DNA from: Pseudomonadota bacterium
Lineage (GTDB): Bacteria; Pseudomonadota; Gammaproteobacteria; Acidithiobacillales; Acidithiobacillaceae
DNA length: 7,217 nt
Assembly (NCBI GenBank): GCA_021840785.1
Contig: JAKBXD010000078.1
Location: 1,514-8,730, forward strand
Direction: 5' to 3'
Under the pieces are notes generated by a model that had not been told where the DNA came from, did no database searches, and worked only from the letters and a program-made list of their open reading frames with translations. Positions 6,962 to 7,217 of the stretch are shown here, in pieces; position 1 is the stretch's first letter; the number at the start of each line of letters is the position of its first letter. Made by a program: the position numbers and the translations under genes.

Positions 6962-6967
6962 AAAGGA
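6962..6967 (+). promoter_or_regulatory. Ribosome binding site of recA
   Basis: AAAGGA lies seven bases before the ATG at 6975, a good Shine-Dalgarno spacing. It decides the start: the ATG at 6970 runs into a stop after two codons (ATG TTA TGA), so 6975 is the workable start codon. Confidence 0.75.
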
Positions 6968-6974
6968 CCATGTT

Positions 6975-7217
6975 ATGAATGAACGAGCCAAAACTTCCGC
7001 AAGCGACAAAACAAAGGCCCTAGACGCAGCACTGGCGCAAATTGAACGCGCCTTTGGCAAGGGATCGATCATGAAGCTTGGAGACAAGCCACATGAGACG
7101 ATTCCCGCTATCTCTACAGGCTCAATATCGTTAGATATTGCGCTAGGTATTGGCGGCATGCCGCGAGGTAGAATTTGTGAAATTTTTGGACCTGAGTCTA
7201 GTGGCAAGAGTACTGTC
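6975..7217 (+). CDS. recA: RecA recombinase, N-terminal part (cut by window end)
   Basis: The first 81 residues of RecA are present and the frame is open to the window edge. After a short variable head, the N-terminal helix reads [20 protein letters not shown] (11-30), which in RecA packs against the neighbouring subunit of the filament. Then come [16 protein letters not shown] (46-61), MPRGR and the Walker A motif GPESSGKS at 72-79 with K78. RecA coats single-stranded DNA, carries out strand exchange and triggers LexA self-cleavage; the LexA box upstream is its expected operator. Against common proteobacterial RecA (EIYGPESSGKTTL), this copy reads [13 protein letters not shown], with SIS for SLG near residues 50-52. 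It also uses codons that are rare in GC-rich alphaproteobacteria (CTA, TTA, ATA, AGA, AGT). This hints at a divergent second copy, but the 81 residues cannot exclude the housekeeping gene. Confidence 0.95.
   Translation, partial: MNERAKTSASDKTKALDAALAQIERAFGKGSIMKLGDKPHETIPAISTGSISLDIALGIGGMPRGRICEIFGPESSGKSTV

Larger units (their letters stand above)
6813..6974. other. recA upstream intergenic region
   Basis: This 162-base gap is the only noncoding stretch of the window. Its left part (6816-6850) is dense with LexA-type half-sites and inverted repeats. A plausible promoter lies at 6840-6873 and the recA ribosome binding site at 6962-6967. No GC-rich hairpin followed by a T-run is seen after the operon stop at 6812, so transcription from the operon may run on into recA. 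About 100 bases (6874-6961) are left as leader with no further recognisable signal. Confidence 0.7.

Overview
The window looks like part of an integrated mobile or accessory region in an alphaproteobacterium. The lineage clue is a perfect GAAC-N7-GAAC direct repeat, the alphaproteobacterial LexA (SOS) box, in front of a recA gene at the right-hand edge. Base composition is moderate and uneven: by hand count about 43% GC over 1861-2220 and 65% over 5281-5340. No species can be named from this.

Positions 1-6812 form one tightly packed plus-strand operon. It opens inside the last 43 codons of a tyrosine recombinase; the first visible codon is probably the box III histidine and the tenth the nucleophilic tyrosine. 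Next come a very large second tyrosine recombinase (129-3506, 1125 aa), a small protein with a helix-turn-helix-like part and a coiled coil (3503-3964, 153 aa), a RecD2-like superfamily 1B DNA helicase (3961-6123, 720 aa) and a 230-aa protein with an HTH-like N-terminal half (6120-6812). All four gene junctions are 4-base start/stop overlaps (GTGA, ATGA, ATGA, ATGA), so the five proteins are probably made together by translational coupling and act together.

Two recombinases followed by a small HTH-like protein resemble the gamma-mobile-trio (GmtY/GmtZ/GmtX) layout known from gammaproteobacterial islands. The 1125-aa protein resembles the GmtZ (VPA1269-type) integrase and the 230-aa protein resembles GmtX; these are recollections of family features, not search results. 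What differs is a helicase and a second small helical protein placed between the Z-like and X-like genes. A reasonable inference is a DNA-mobilisation machine in which the recombinases cut and join ends, the small proteins bind DNA or bridge subunits, and the helicase remodels a DNA intermediate.

The 162-base gap 6813-6974 holds the LexA box, overlapping inverted half-sites, a plausible sigma-70 promoter and a ribosome binding site for recA. The recA fragment (6975 to the edge, 81 codons) reaches its Walker A motif. Its wording and codon use are slightly atypical, so it may be a second, element-borne recA; it could equally be the chromosomal gene next to which the element sits. No element end, attachment site, tRNA, CRISPR array or insertion sequence is visible.
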